A stretch of DNA of 64,000 nt. Origin: JBAXAM01 sp037142515. GTDB lineage: Bacteria > Pseudomonadota > Gammaproteobacteria > UBA9339. Both the position numbers and the translations under genes were made by a program. Under the pieces are notes generated by a model, which worked only from the letters and a program-made list of their open reading frames with translations, was not told where the DNA came from and did not search any database. Position 1 is the first letter of the stretch. Every line of letters starts with the position of its first letter. The stretch is from NCBI GenBank assembly GCA_037142515.1, contig JBAXAM010000004.1:1-64000 (forward strand), read 5' to 3'. Positions 1-7,058 of this stretch are shown in pieces.

Positions 1-39
1 ACAAATATGCTGCCTCGTCAAAAATAATTTACAGAAAGG

Positions 40-807
40 ATGTTACACTACCGCAACTTCCGCAAAGAAGCCGCCCTGACCGCTGGAATTGATTTTGCCA
101 CAGGAGATGCAGTTATTCCAATTGATGCTGATTTACAAGACCCTCCAGAATTAATAGTAACAATGTTGCAAAAGTGGGAAGAAGGCTTTGAAGTTGTTTT
201 GGCCAAGAGACGAAAGCGCCTGGGTGATTCGTGGCTAAAAAGAAACAGTGCTAATTGTTTTTACAAGTTTCATAACTGGTTAGCTGATTTTAAAATCCCT
301 GATAATGTCGGAGACTTTCGTCTAATGGATCGAGCAGTAGTAGAAGCACTTAAAAAACTATCAGAGCGCCAACGCTTTATGAAAGGATTGTTTGCTTGGA
401 TTGGGTTTAAAAGCACGATTATTGAATATGATCGTTCGATACGCATATCTGGAACAACCAAGTGGAATAAATGGAAATTATGGAACTTTGCCATCGATGG
501 CATCACCAGCTTTAGCACCCTACCACTGCGAATATGGAGCTATCTGGGGTTTTTATTGGCACTATTTGCTTTTCTCTATGGCAGTTGGATTATGTTAAGA
601 ACGGTTATTAGTGGGGTTGATTTACCAGGGTATGCTTCACTTTTTGTCGCAATTTTATTTATTGGCGGCGTTCAATTAATAGGAATTGGTGTATTGGGAG
701 AATACTTAGGCCGCGTTTATCAGGAAACCAAGCAACGGCCAATCTATGTAGTACGAAAAATATCACAAGGCGGCGTTTCTAGCCCTCATAAAAACCCGCT
801 CCGATAA
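40..807 (+). CDS. GtrB/DPM1-like family 2 glycosyltransferase, N-terminus missing
   Basis: Membrane-bound glycosyltransferase of the GtrB/dolichol-phosphate-mannose-synthase type, expected to load a sugar from a nucleotide donor onto undecaprenyl phosphate. The acceptor-domain motif DADLQDPPELI (about residues 28-38) and the preceding RNF-KEAALTAG segment are clear. Two C-terminal membrane segments lie at about residues 160-190 and 200-225. Family members are usually about 310-330 residues; this one has 255 and begins just before the RNF segment, so about 55-60 N-terminal residues with the nucleotide-binding strand are absent. An in-frame TAA at 25-27 precedes the ATG, so the missing part is not simply outside the window in this frame. 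A frameshift, a 5' deletion or a contig-end error would all fit. The 3' end overlaps the convergent Cache gene by 29 bases. Family call is firm; functional status is doubtful. Confidence 0.75.
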   Translation: MLHYRNFRKEAALTAGIDFATGDAVIPIDADLQDPPELIVTMLQKWEEGFEVVLAKRRKRLGDSWLKRNSANCFYKFHNWLADFKIPDNVGDFRLMDRAVVEALKKLSERQRFMKGLFAWIGFKSTIIEYDRSIRISGTTKWNKWKLWNFAIDGITSFSTLPLRIWSYLGFLLALFAFLYGSWIMLRTVISGVDLPGYASLFVAILFIGGVQLIGIGVLGEYLGRVYQETKQRPIYVVRKISQGGVSSPHKNPLR

Positions 808-1657
808 AAGTCTGGTCATCCAACGGCCTAATGTAAGATGTTTTAAACAAAATAACACCGTTTTTTGTGTAATCAGGCCAATAGTATCCAACAACACCCC
901 CTCCGTTTTTTGCTGCTTCGATAAACATTGGAAATATCGAAGTACCAAACTCGTCTTTAAGATCAGTAATATTTGTACCAACTCTTTCCTTTGGGCTGCC
1001 GCCATGTGCAAGGGTTTTTCCCTTATAATTAACCACAAATACATACCAGTGCTTTGAGAACGCACCCTGCGGATTATTAAATTCTTTATAGGCTTCTTGA
1101 GCTCCTTTTTGTCTAACGTACTCAGCCGCAGAATCAACAAACTTTTTTAATTCGTCTATTTTTACTTCTTGTGATTGTTTTACCTCAAGAGATTTATAAA
1201 CGCCGGCTCCAATAAAGGCGCCATCATTAATTGGCGCAATATAGCTGGCTTTATACTGAAGAGCCCCAGTATCAGGTCTGGGCCAATAATAACTTACAAC
1301 TCCACCTCCCTTATTTGCCGCTTCAACAAAGAGCTGAAAGTATGGTGTGCCAAATTTATCTTTAGCATTAAACAAGTCTTTTCCAATAAAAAATTTTGGG
1401 TCGCCACCATGCGCTAACACTTTGCCATTGAAAGCAATCACAAACAGGTATAGGTTGCCTTTTCTGAATTTGCTATTTGTATTGCTAAATTCTTTATAGG
1501 CTTTGGCCTCTCCGTTTTTTTTGATGTACTCAAGACCACTATCTACGAAGGACTTCAGATCAGCAGCGTCTTTGTGCACATCAGCAAAAGATATGTTGAT
1601 GAAACAACATAAAAGCAATACAAGAACTACAAAAAAAAATCTACATGAAAGTCTCAT
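779..1657 (-). CDS. Secreted double-Cache-domain protein (copy A)
   Basis: Probable periplasmic ligand-binding protein. It has a signal peptide (basic MRLSCRF, long hydrophobic run, cleavage near SFA-DV) and two repeats of about 130 residues, each resembling a single-Cache type 2 domain: K.FVDSGLEYIKKNG, YKEF, an F/YVF or LYLFV strand, G.VLAHGG, G.....D.FGT, GGGVV.YYW, and a final YI.P...FIGAGVY strand. There is no membrane anchor or signalling domain, so it is a free-standing sensor or binding protein. An upstream in-frame TTG at 1669 would add four residues before the signal peptide; I chose the ATG at 1657. It is the second gene after its paralogue, 18 bases downstream, probably cotranscribed. 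Ligand unknown. Confidence 0.8.
   Translation of the reverse strand: MRLSCRFFFVVLVLLLCCFINISFADVHKDAADLKSFVDSGLEYIKKNGEAKAYKEFSNTNSKFRKGNLYLFVIAFNGKVLAHGGDPKFFIGKDLFNAKDKFGTPYFQLFVEAANKGGGVVSYYWPRPDTGALQYKASYIAPINDGAFIGAGVYKSLEVKQSQEVKIDELKKFVDSAAEYVRQKGAQEAYKEFNNPQGAFSKHWYVFVVNYKGKTLAHGGSPKERVGTNITDLKDEFGTSIFPMFIEAAKNGGGVVGYYWPDYTKNGVILFKTSYIRPLDDQTFIGAGFYEG
1401..1550. repeat. Near-identical DNA block shared by the two Cache genes (unit 1)
   Basis: This block matches 2301-2450 at an exact 900-base offset with only three mismatches that I can see over 150 bases. The rest of the two genes is clearly more diverged. It encodes the start of the first Cache repeat. The pattern suggests tandem gene duplication with recent gene conversion. 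Confidence 0.85.
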
Positions 1658-1675
1658 TATAAATACCAAATAATT

Positions 1676-2563
1676 TTAATTCCCGTAAAAACCTGCCCCA
1701 ATAAAAGTTTGAGAATCCAAGGGCTCAATATAAGAGGTTTTAAATCGAACAGCTCCTTTTTCTAAGTAATGAGGCCAATAATAACCAACAACCCCACCAC
1801 CGTTTTTAGCTGCTTCAACAAACATCATCAGGAGCGGAGTATTAAACTCATCCTTGAAATCAGCAATGCTTGTACCCACCATTTTTTGAGGATCACCGCC
1901 ATGGGCTAATATCGTTCCATCATAATTGATTACAAATACATACCAATCTCCCTTTACGAAATTGCCTTGAGGATCATTAAACTCTTTATAGGCTTCTTGG
2001 GCTCCTTTTTGCTTAACATACTCGGCTGCAGAATCAGCAAACTTTTTTAATTCATTTATTTTTACTTCTTGTGATTGCTGCATCTCAAAAGATTTATAGA
2101 CGCCAGCTCCAATAAAAGCATTATTATTAATCGGTGCAATGTAGCTGGTTTTATATTGAAGTATTCCCGTATCAGGTCTGAGCCAATAGTAACTTACAAC
2201 ACCACCTCCTCTCTTTGCCGCTTCAACAAATAGCTGAAAATATGGCGTACCAAATTTATCTTTAGCGCTAAACAAGTTCTTCCCAACGAAATTCGTTGGG
2301 TCGCCACCATGCGCCAACACTTTGCCATTGAAAGCAATCACAAACAGGTATAGGTTGCCTTTTCTGAATTTGCTATTTGTACTGCTAAATTCTTTATAGG
2401 CTTTGGCCTCTCCGTTTTTTTTGATATACTCAAGACCACTATCTACGAAGGATTTTAGCTCAACAACGCTTTTCTGTATAGGTTTAGTACTAGCTCCCTC
2501 AGCAAATAGCTTGGTAGTAAAGCAACACAACAGCAACGCAGCAAGAGCTATGCGAAACATCAT
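1676..2563 (-). CDS. Secreted double-Cache-domain protein (copy B)
   Basis: Paralogue of the neighbouring downstream gene with the same build: signal peptide (MMFRIALAALLLCCFTTKLFA), then two sCache_2-like repeats with the same LAHGGDP, GGGVV.YYW and FIGAGVY signatures. A strong GAGGAG ribosome site lies just upstream of the ATG, so this gene is probably first in a two-gene operon. The two proteins differ mainly in their N-termini and second repeats, while the first repeat is nearly identical at DNA level. Such small secreted Cache proteins are known in many proteobacteria, but their roles are poorly defined. Domain call is confident; function is not known. Confidence 0.8.
   Translation of the reverse strand: MMFRIALAALLLCCFTTKLFAEGASTKPIQKSVVELKSFVDSGLEYIKKNGEAKAYKEFSSTNSKFRKGNLYLFVIAFNGKVLAHGGDPTNFVGKNLFSAKDKFGTPYFQLFVEAAKRGGGVVSYYWLRPDTGILQYKTSYIAPINNNAFIGAGVYKSFEMQQSQEVKINELKKFADSAAEYVKQKGAQEAYKEFNDPQGNFVKGDWYVFVINYDGTILAHGGDPQKMVGTSIADFKDEFNTPLLMMFVEAAKNGGGVVGYYWPHYLEKGAVRFKTSYIEPLDSQTFIGAGFYGN
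2301..2450. repeat. Near-identical DNA block shared by the two Cache genes (unit 2)
   Basis: Partner of the block at 1401-1550, lying in the same coding position of the upstream paralogue and in the same orientation. A direct repeat this long could support unequal recombination that deletes one gene copy. Confidence 0.85.
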
Positions 2564-2620
2564 ATACCAGTCTCCTCAACAATCCCCTTAATACAGACCA
2601 TGCACATTTTAGCATAAACC

Positions 2621-2658
2621 CAAAAAATAAAAAACCCCAGCAATAACGCTGGGGTTTT
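2621..2658 (-). terminator. Rho-independent terminator of groES-groL
   Basis: A perfect 11-base-pair stem (aaaaccccagc / gctggggtttt, 2631-2641 and 2648-2658) with a 6-base loop is followed on the minus strand by a T-rich run. It lies 25 bases past the groL stop codon. The A-rich left arm gives some terminator character in the other direction, but no plus-strand gene ends here. Confidence 0.9.
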
Positions 2659-2682
2659 TGATCAAAACTTCAAAACCAAAAA

Positions 2683-4344
2683 TTACATCATATCACCCAT
2701 ACCTCCCATACCTCCCATACCACCACCGCCCATACCACCACCATGACCACCACAGGTTTCTTCCTTCTTTGGAAGATCAGTAATCATACATTCAGTAGTA
2801 ATCATTAGGCTAGCAATAGACGCAGCATTTTGTAATGCTGTACGCGTAACTTTGGTCGGATCAAGAATACCCATTTGTATCATGTCTCCAAACTCACCAG
2901 TTGCTGCGTTATAACCAAAATTGCCCTTGCCATCAGCAACTTTATTTAGCACTACTGACGGCTCATCGCCGCTATTACTCACAATATGACGAAGTGGCAT
3001 TTCAAGCGCTCTACGAATAATAGCAACACCAGCATCTTGATCATGATTAACCCCTTTAAGAGTTTTGATCGCTTGCAAAGAACGAATCAAAGCAACGCCA
3101 CCACCAGGAACAACCCCTTCTTCAACTGCAGCACGAGTTGCATGCAATGCGTCTTCGACTCGAGCTTTTTTCTCTTTCATCTCGATTTCAGTTGCAGCAC
3201 CAACTTTGATTACGGCAACACCACCAGCAAGTTTAGCTAATCTTTCTTGCAATTTTTCGCGATCGTAGTCAGAAGTAGTGTTATCAATTTCACGACGAAT
3301 CTGCTCAATGCGTGCCTTAATATCTTTTTGCGCACCAGCGCCATCGATAATTGTCGAATTATCTTTTGTTATAGCAACGCGTTTAGCATGGCCAAGATCA
3401 CTCAAAGTAGCGCCCTCAAGAGTCAAGCCAACTTCTTCAGCGATAACTTTAGCTCCGGTTAATATTGCAATATCTTGCAGCATTGCTTTACGACGATCAC
3501 CAAAACCAGGAGCTTTAACCGCGGCAACTTTAACTATACCGCGAATATTATTAACTACTAAAGTTGCCAAAGCCTCTCCTTCAACATCTTCAGCAATAAT
3601 AAATAACGGCTTACCTGATTTAGCAACACTTTCTAATAACGGCAGCATTTCACGCACATTAGAGATTTTTTTATCAACAATTAAAATATAAGGTGTCTGT
3701 AATTCAACACTCATATTTTGCTGATTGTTAATAAAATATGGTGATAAATAACCACGATCAAATTGCATACCCTCTACAATTTCTAACTCGTTTTCTAGTC
3801 CGGACCCATCTTCAACCGTGATTACGCCTTCTTTACCAACCTTTCCCATTGCCTCAGCAATAATATTGCCAATTGACTCATCTGAGTTAGCAGAAATAGT
3901 ACCTACTTGCGCAATTGCTTTATCGTCGGCGCATGGCTTTGAAAGCTTAGCCAACTGTTCTACTACAACCTTAACAGTAAGATCCATTCCGCGCTTGAGA
4001 TCCATTGGGTTCATTCCGGCTGCTACCGCTTTTATACCTTCTGTTAACATGCTTCTTGCTAATACGGTCGCCGTAGTAGTCCCATCACCTGCAATATCCG
4101 AAGTTTTGGACGCTACTTCTTTAACCATTTGTGCGCCCATGTTCATGTATTTATCTTTAAGTTCAATTTCTTTGGCAACTGATACACCGTCTTTAGTAAT
4201 TGTTGGGGCACCAAAAGATTTTTCTATTACAACATTACGTCCTTTGGGACCAAGAGTTACTGCAACTGCATCAGTTAATAAATTAACACCTTGCAACATT
4301 AAGTGACGTGCATCGCCACCAAATTTTAAATCTTTAGCTGACAT
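2683..4344 (-). CDS. groL: Chaperonin GroEL (60 kDa)
   Basis: Cytosolic ATP-dependent chaperonin that forms double heptameric rings capped by GroES. The 553-residue length is standard. The N-terminal region shows LGPKGRNVV and the DGTTTATVLA ATP-binding segment, and the protein ends in the Gly-Met-rich GGM tail. It follows groES by 20 bases with a GGAGG ribosome site. Transcription should be controlled by the CIRCE element and promoter upstream of groES, and it ends at the hairpin just downstream. Nothing in the sequence suggests a second, divergent copy type. Confidence 0.99.
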   Translation of the reverse strand: MSAKDLKFGGDARHLMLQGVNLLTDAVAVTLGPKGRNVVIEKSFGAPTITKDGVSVAKEIELKDKYMNMGAQMVKEVASKTSDIAGDGTTTATVLARSMLTEGIKAVAAGMNPMDLKRGMDLTVKVVVEQLAKLSKPCADDKAIAQVGTISANSDESIGNIIAEAMGKVGKEGVITVEDGSGLENELEIVEGMQFDRGYLSPYFINNQQNMSVELQTPYILIVDKKISNVREMLPLLESVAKSGKPLFIIAEDVEGEALATLVVNNIRGIVKVAAVKAPGFGDRRKAMLQDIAILTGAKVIAEEVGLTLEGATLSDLGHAKRVAITKDNSTIIDGAGAQKDIKARIEQIRREIDNTTSDYDREKLQERLAKLAGGVAVIKVGAATEIEMKEKKARVEDALHATRAAVEEGVVPGGGVALIRSLQAIKTLKGVNHDQDAGVAIIRRALEMPLRHIVSNSGDEPSVVLNKVADGKGNFGYNAATGEFGDMIQMGILDPTKVTRTALQNAASIASLMITTECMITDLPKKEETCGGHGGGMGGGGMGGMGGMGDMM

Positions 4345-4364
4345 ATTTTAATTCCTCCGCTTAT

Positions 4365-4658
4365 TTATTGTACAATGGCCAAAATGTCTTCTTCACGCAT
4401 GATGACATATTCTTTACCATCAATTTTGACTTCAGAGCCAGAATACTTACCAAACAGCACTTTATCTCCCACCTTAACTTCCATCTGGTGAATCTGACCA
4501 TCTTTTGATAAACCACCCTTGCCAACAGCAAAAACTTCACCACGTGTTGGTTTTTCATTGGACGCTGTATCTGGAATCACAATACCACCGGCAGAGGTAC
4601 GCTCTTCTTCCATACGCTTGATGACCACTCGGTCATGTAAAGGACGAATTTTTGACAT
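4365..4658 (-). CDS. groES: Co-chaperonin GroES
   Basis: Seven-subunit lid of the GroEL chamber. The 97-residue protein has the family N-terminus (IRPLHDRVVIKR), the mobile-loop region around SAGGIVIPD, and the C-terminal strand EYVIMREEDILAIV. It is the first gene of the groES-groL operon. A ribosome site (GGAGA) precedes the ATG, and a CIRCE inverted repeat sits about 40 bases upstream inside the leader. Confidence 0.99.
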   Translation of the reverse strand: MSKIRPLHDRVVIKRMEEERTSAGGIVIPDTASNEKPTRGEVFAVGKGGLSKDGQIHQMEVKVGDKVLFGKYSGSEVKIDGKEYVIMREEDILAIVQ

Positions 4659-4698
4659 GTAGCTCTTCTCCTGATTATTAATTATTATTATTTAAGCA

Positions 4699-4725
4699 TT
4701 AGCACTCTAACAAAAAGAGTGCTAA
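4699..4725. promoter_or_regulatory. CIRCE operator (HrcA binding site)
   Basis: TTAGCACTC, a 9-base spacer, then GAGTGCTAA: a perfect 9+9 match to the CIRCE consensus. It starts right at the -10 box of the groES promoter, which fits repression by HrcA when GroEL capacity is sufficient. No hrcA gene is in the window. Many gammaproteobacteria rely on sigma32 instead, so a perfect CIRCE is informative about lineage and regulation. Confidence 0.95.
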
Positions 4726-4752
4726 TGATAGTTAAATGGGGATTAATGTCAA
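4725..4752 (-). promoter_or_regulatory. Sigma70-type promoter of groES-groL
   Basis: On the minus strand there is a consensus -35 TTGACA (4747-4752), a 16-base spacer and -10 TATCAT (4725-4730). The CIRCE repeat begins at the -10. This is a vegetative promoter under a repressor; I see no obvious sigma32-type promoter. Confidence 0.8.
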
Positions 4753-4810
4753 CATTTCAACTCGATATACTAACTTTTTAATGTTTTTATAAATTATACG
4801 GCTATCTTCA

Positions 4811-4839
4811 TTGAACTTGCCATGATTTTTTGTTAAATT
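4811..4839 (+). promoter_or_regulatory. Probable sigma70 promoter of accB-accC
   Basis: TTGAAC (4811-4816), a 17-base spacer and TAAATT (4834-4839), 34 bases before the chosen accB start. It is divergent from the groE promoter, with about 60 bases between the two. It was found by consensus matching only. Confidence 0.5.
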
Positions 4840-4873
4840 GCAGTCTAATTTGAATTATGAACGAGAACCATCT

Positions 4874-5302
4874 ATGGATATAAGAAAAATAAAAAAGCTT
4901 ATTGATTTAGTAAACGAAAACAATATTGCTGAACTTGAGATTCATGAAGAAAAAGAATCTATTCGAATAACTCTGAATAAATCTATAGCTAATTTTGAGC
5001 CCATTATGCAGACATCTGCACCGATAATACAGCATTCAGAGCCAAATAAAGCAGGGGCCGTTATTGCAAAACATACCGTAAACTCTCCTATGGTCGGCTC
5101 AGTTTATCTTTCAGCAACCCCTGGATCTAAACATTTTGTAGACATCGGCCAACAAGTTAAAGCCGGTGACACCCTTTGTTTAATTGAGGCCATGAAAATG
5201 TTCAATAGAATTGAATCTGATAAATCTGGAACCATAACTGCGCGCTTGGTTGAAAATGCTCAGGCAGTTGAGTATGGGCAGCCGTTATTTGTCATTGAGT
5301 AA
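4874..5302 (+). CDS. accB: Biotin carboxyl carrier protein of acetyl-CoA carboxylase
   Basis: Carries the biotin that accepts CO2 from AccC and passes it to the carboxyltransferase, making malonyl-CoA for fatty acid synthesis. The biotinyl domain is C-terminal with the biotin-attachment motif EAMKMF. The N-terminus MDIRKIKKLIDLV is typical of AccB, so I start at the ATG at 4874; an in-frame start at 4838 would add an untypical 12-residue extension lying on the promoter. The length is 142 residues, slightly under the E. coli form, with a shorter linker. accC follows 23 bases later. Malonyl-CoA is also the extender unit the PKS half of the 51-59 kb megasynthase should need. Confidence 0.97.
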   Translation: MDIRKIKKLIDLVNENNIAELEIHEEKESIRITLNKSIANFEPIMQTSAPIIQHSEPNKAGAVIAKHTVNSPMVGSVYLSATPGSKHFVDIGQQVKAGDTLCLIEAMKMFNRIESDKSGTITARLVENAQAVEYGQPLFVIE

Positions 5303-5325
5303 AAAATATAACCAAATGGTGAATC

Positions 5326-6669
5326 GTGAAAAAAATTTTAATAGCAAATCGCGGTGAAATTGCCCTAAGAATACAACGAGCTTGTCACGAGCTCGGAATT
5401 AAAACTGTCGCCGTCTACTCAAGCGCCGATCGAGAGTTAATGCACGTACAACTTGCCGACGAAGCTGTCTGCATTGGACCGCCTCCATCGGTAGATAGCT
5501 ATCTTAACATTCCTGCTGTAATTAGTGCTGCAGAAATTACTGGGGCTGATGCTATTCATCCTGGCTACGGCTTTCTTGCTGAAAACGCCAACTTTGTCGA
5601 ACAGGTTGAAAAAAGTGGCTTCACTTTTGTCGGCCCAAGCCACGAAACCATTCGTACTATGGGTGATAAAATAGCTGCGATCCATACAATGAAACAAGCC
5701 GGCATTCCTTGTATACCCGGATCTGATGGCCCTTTAAGCAAAAACGACCATGAAAATATTATTCTGGCAAAAAAAATTGGTTATCCAATAATCATAAAAG
5801 CCGCTGCCGGCGGCGGCGGACGCGGTATGCGTGTAGTGCACGATGAAACCGAGCTGCTGAATGCAATTTCTATGACACGAGCCGAAGCAAATTCTGCGTT
5901 TGGCGATCCAACTATCTACATGGAAAAGTTTTTACAAAACCCGCGCCATATTGAAATTCAAGTTTTGGGTGATGGCAAAGGATATGCCATTTATCTTGGT
6001 GAGCGCGACTGTTCAATGCAAAGGCGACACCAAAAAATTCTCGAGGAAGCCCCTGCTGTTGGCATTACTTCAAAACAACGCGAAGCTATTGGTAATCAGT
6101 GTGTTGCTGCTTGCCGTAGATTAAAATATCGCGGCGCCGGCACGTTTGAGTTTTTATATGAAGATGGCAAATTTTATTTTATTGAAATGAATACGCGCAT
6201 ACAGGTTGAGCATCCGATTACAGAAGAAACAACCGGAATTGACATTGTTAAGTGGCAAATTTTAGTTGCCGCTGGTGAAAAATTAACCATAAGAGGCAAA
6301 GAAGTTCAGATTCAAGGACACGCGATCGAATGCCGAATTAACGCCGAAGACCCAGATAACTTTATGCCCTGCCCAGGGAAAATTAATGTTTTTCATGCAC
6401 CGGGCGGCCCAGGAATTAGGGTTGATTCACATATTTACCAAAGCTATATTGTTCCGCCATTTTATGACTCTTTAATTGGTAAGATTATTAGCTATGGCAA
6501 AACTCGAGAAATTGCCATAACGAAAATGAGAAATGCGCTAAAAGAAATTGTGATCGAAGGAATAAAAACAAATATACCGCTACATCAGCGCATCTTGGAA
6601 GATAAAAAATTCTTACAAGGCGGTGTTAATATCCACCACCTTGAAGATTTTTGTAAAGCCAGAAGTTAG
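5326..6669 (+). CDS. accC: Biotin carboxylase of acetyl-CoA carboxylase
   Basis: ATP-grasp enzyme that carboxylates biotin on AccB using bicarbonate and ATP. The 447-residue length matches the family. Visible are the N-terminal ILIANRGEIALRI, the glycine-rich ATP lid (KAAAGGGGRGM), the EMNTRIQVEHP catalytic region and the C-terminal domain with ECRINAEDP. It starts with GTG, 23 bases after accB, so the two form an operon. Its stop region overlaps the end of the convergent small peptide gene by 4 bases. Confidence 0.98.
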   Translation: MKKILIANRGEIALRIQRACHELGIKTVAVYSSADRELMHVQLADEAVCIGPPPSVDSYLNIPAVISAAEITGADAIHPGYGFLAENANFVEQVEKSGFTFVGPSHETIRTMGDKIAAIHTMKQAGIPCIPGSDGPLSKNDHENIILAKKIGYPIIIKAAAGGGGRGMRVVHDETELLNAISMTRAEANSAFGDPTIYMEKFLQNPRHIEIQVLGDGKGYAIYLGERDCSMQRRHQKILEEAPAVGITSKQREAIGNQCVAACRRLKYRGAGTFEFLYEDGKFYFIEMNTRIQVEHPITEETTGIDIVKWQILVAAGEKLTIRGKEVQIQGHAIECRINAEDPDNFMPCPGKINVFHAPGGPGIRVDSHIYQSYIVPPFYDSLIGKIISYGKTREIAITKMRNALKEIVIEGIKTNIPLHQRILEDKKFLQGGVNIHHLEDFCKARS

Positions 6670-6974
6670 CAGCCCCCAAGACACCCTTTTACGCATTCCA
6701 CTGTATCTGCTGTACATTTATTTATGCCATTATCCTCCAGGCATTTCTTCAACTGTCCTGAACACCGTGCTGAACAATCTGGACTAAAAAAATTCTTAAT
6801 CCCCTTTTTTAAACTAGAAAAACCAAAAATACTACCAACAACAACAGCACCAAGTGCGATACCAACACCAAATAACTCTAGACTGTGCACGAGATCGTCT
6901 CTCCCACCACCACCACCAGCAGAAATTTCATTTTTATTTAACACAATAATACCGCTCATAATTATATTTCTCAT
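6666..6974 (-). CDS. Small Cys-rich protein with a double-glycine-type leader
   Basis: A 102-residue protein of no family I recognise. The N-terminus reads MSGIIVLNKNEISAGGGGG. If the cut falls after the fourth glycine, Leu -12, Glu -8, Ile -7 and GlyGly -2/-1 match the leader pattern of class II bacteriocins and microcins exported by peptidase-containing ABC transporters. A Gly/Ala-rich hydrophobic stretch (LFGVGIALGAVVVGSIFGF) follows, then a basic patch, then a tail with seven cysteines (C..C spacings of 3-6) ending CLGGC. The protein could be a secreted antimicrobial or signalling peptide precursor, or just a small membrane protein with a Cys-rich domain. No transporter or immunity gene is adjacent. 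No clear ribosome site is seen; codon 6 (6959) is an alternative start. Confidence 0.55.
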   Translation of the reverse strand: MRNIIMSGIIVLNKNEISAGGGGGRDDLVHSLELFGVGIALGAVVVGSIFGFSSLKKGIKNFFSPDCSARCSGQLKKCLEDNGINKCTADTVECVKGCLGGC

Positions 6975-7058
6975 TTAAAGTTTTGTACTTAATAGAGAAA
7001 TATATCGGCTTTTTTGTACTTTAATATTAACGAGGGCTTAAATCACATTAACAGAAGC

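Noticed and set aside
763..1140. Second minus-strand frame (125 residues) overlapping the Cache gene
   Set aside because: It is a frame-shifted shadow of the Cache coding region with no family match.
3278..4306. Long open frames on the plus strand opposite groL (3278-3691, 3818-4306)
   Set aside because: They are antisense shadows of the groL coding sequence; the translations show no family features and no ribosome site.
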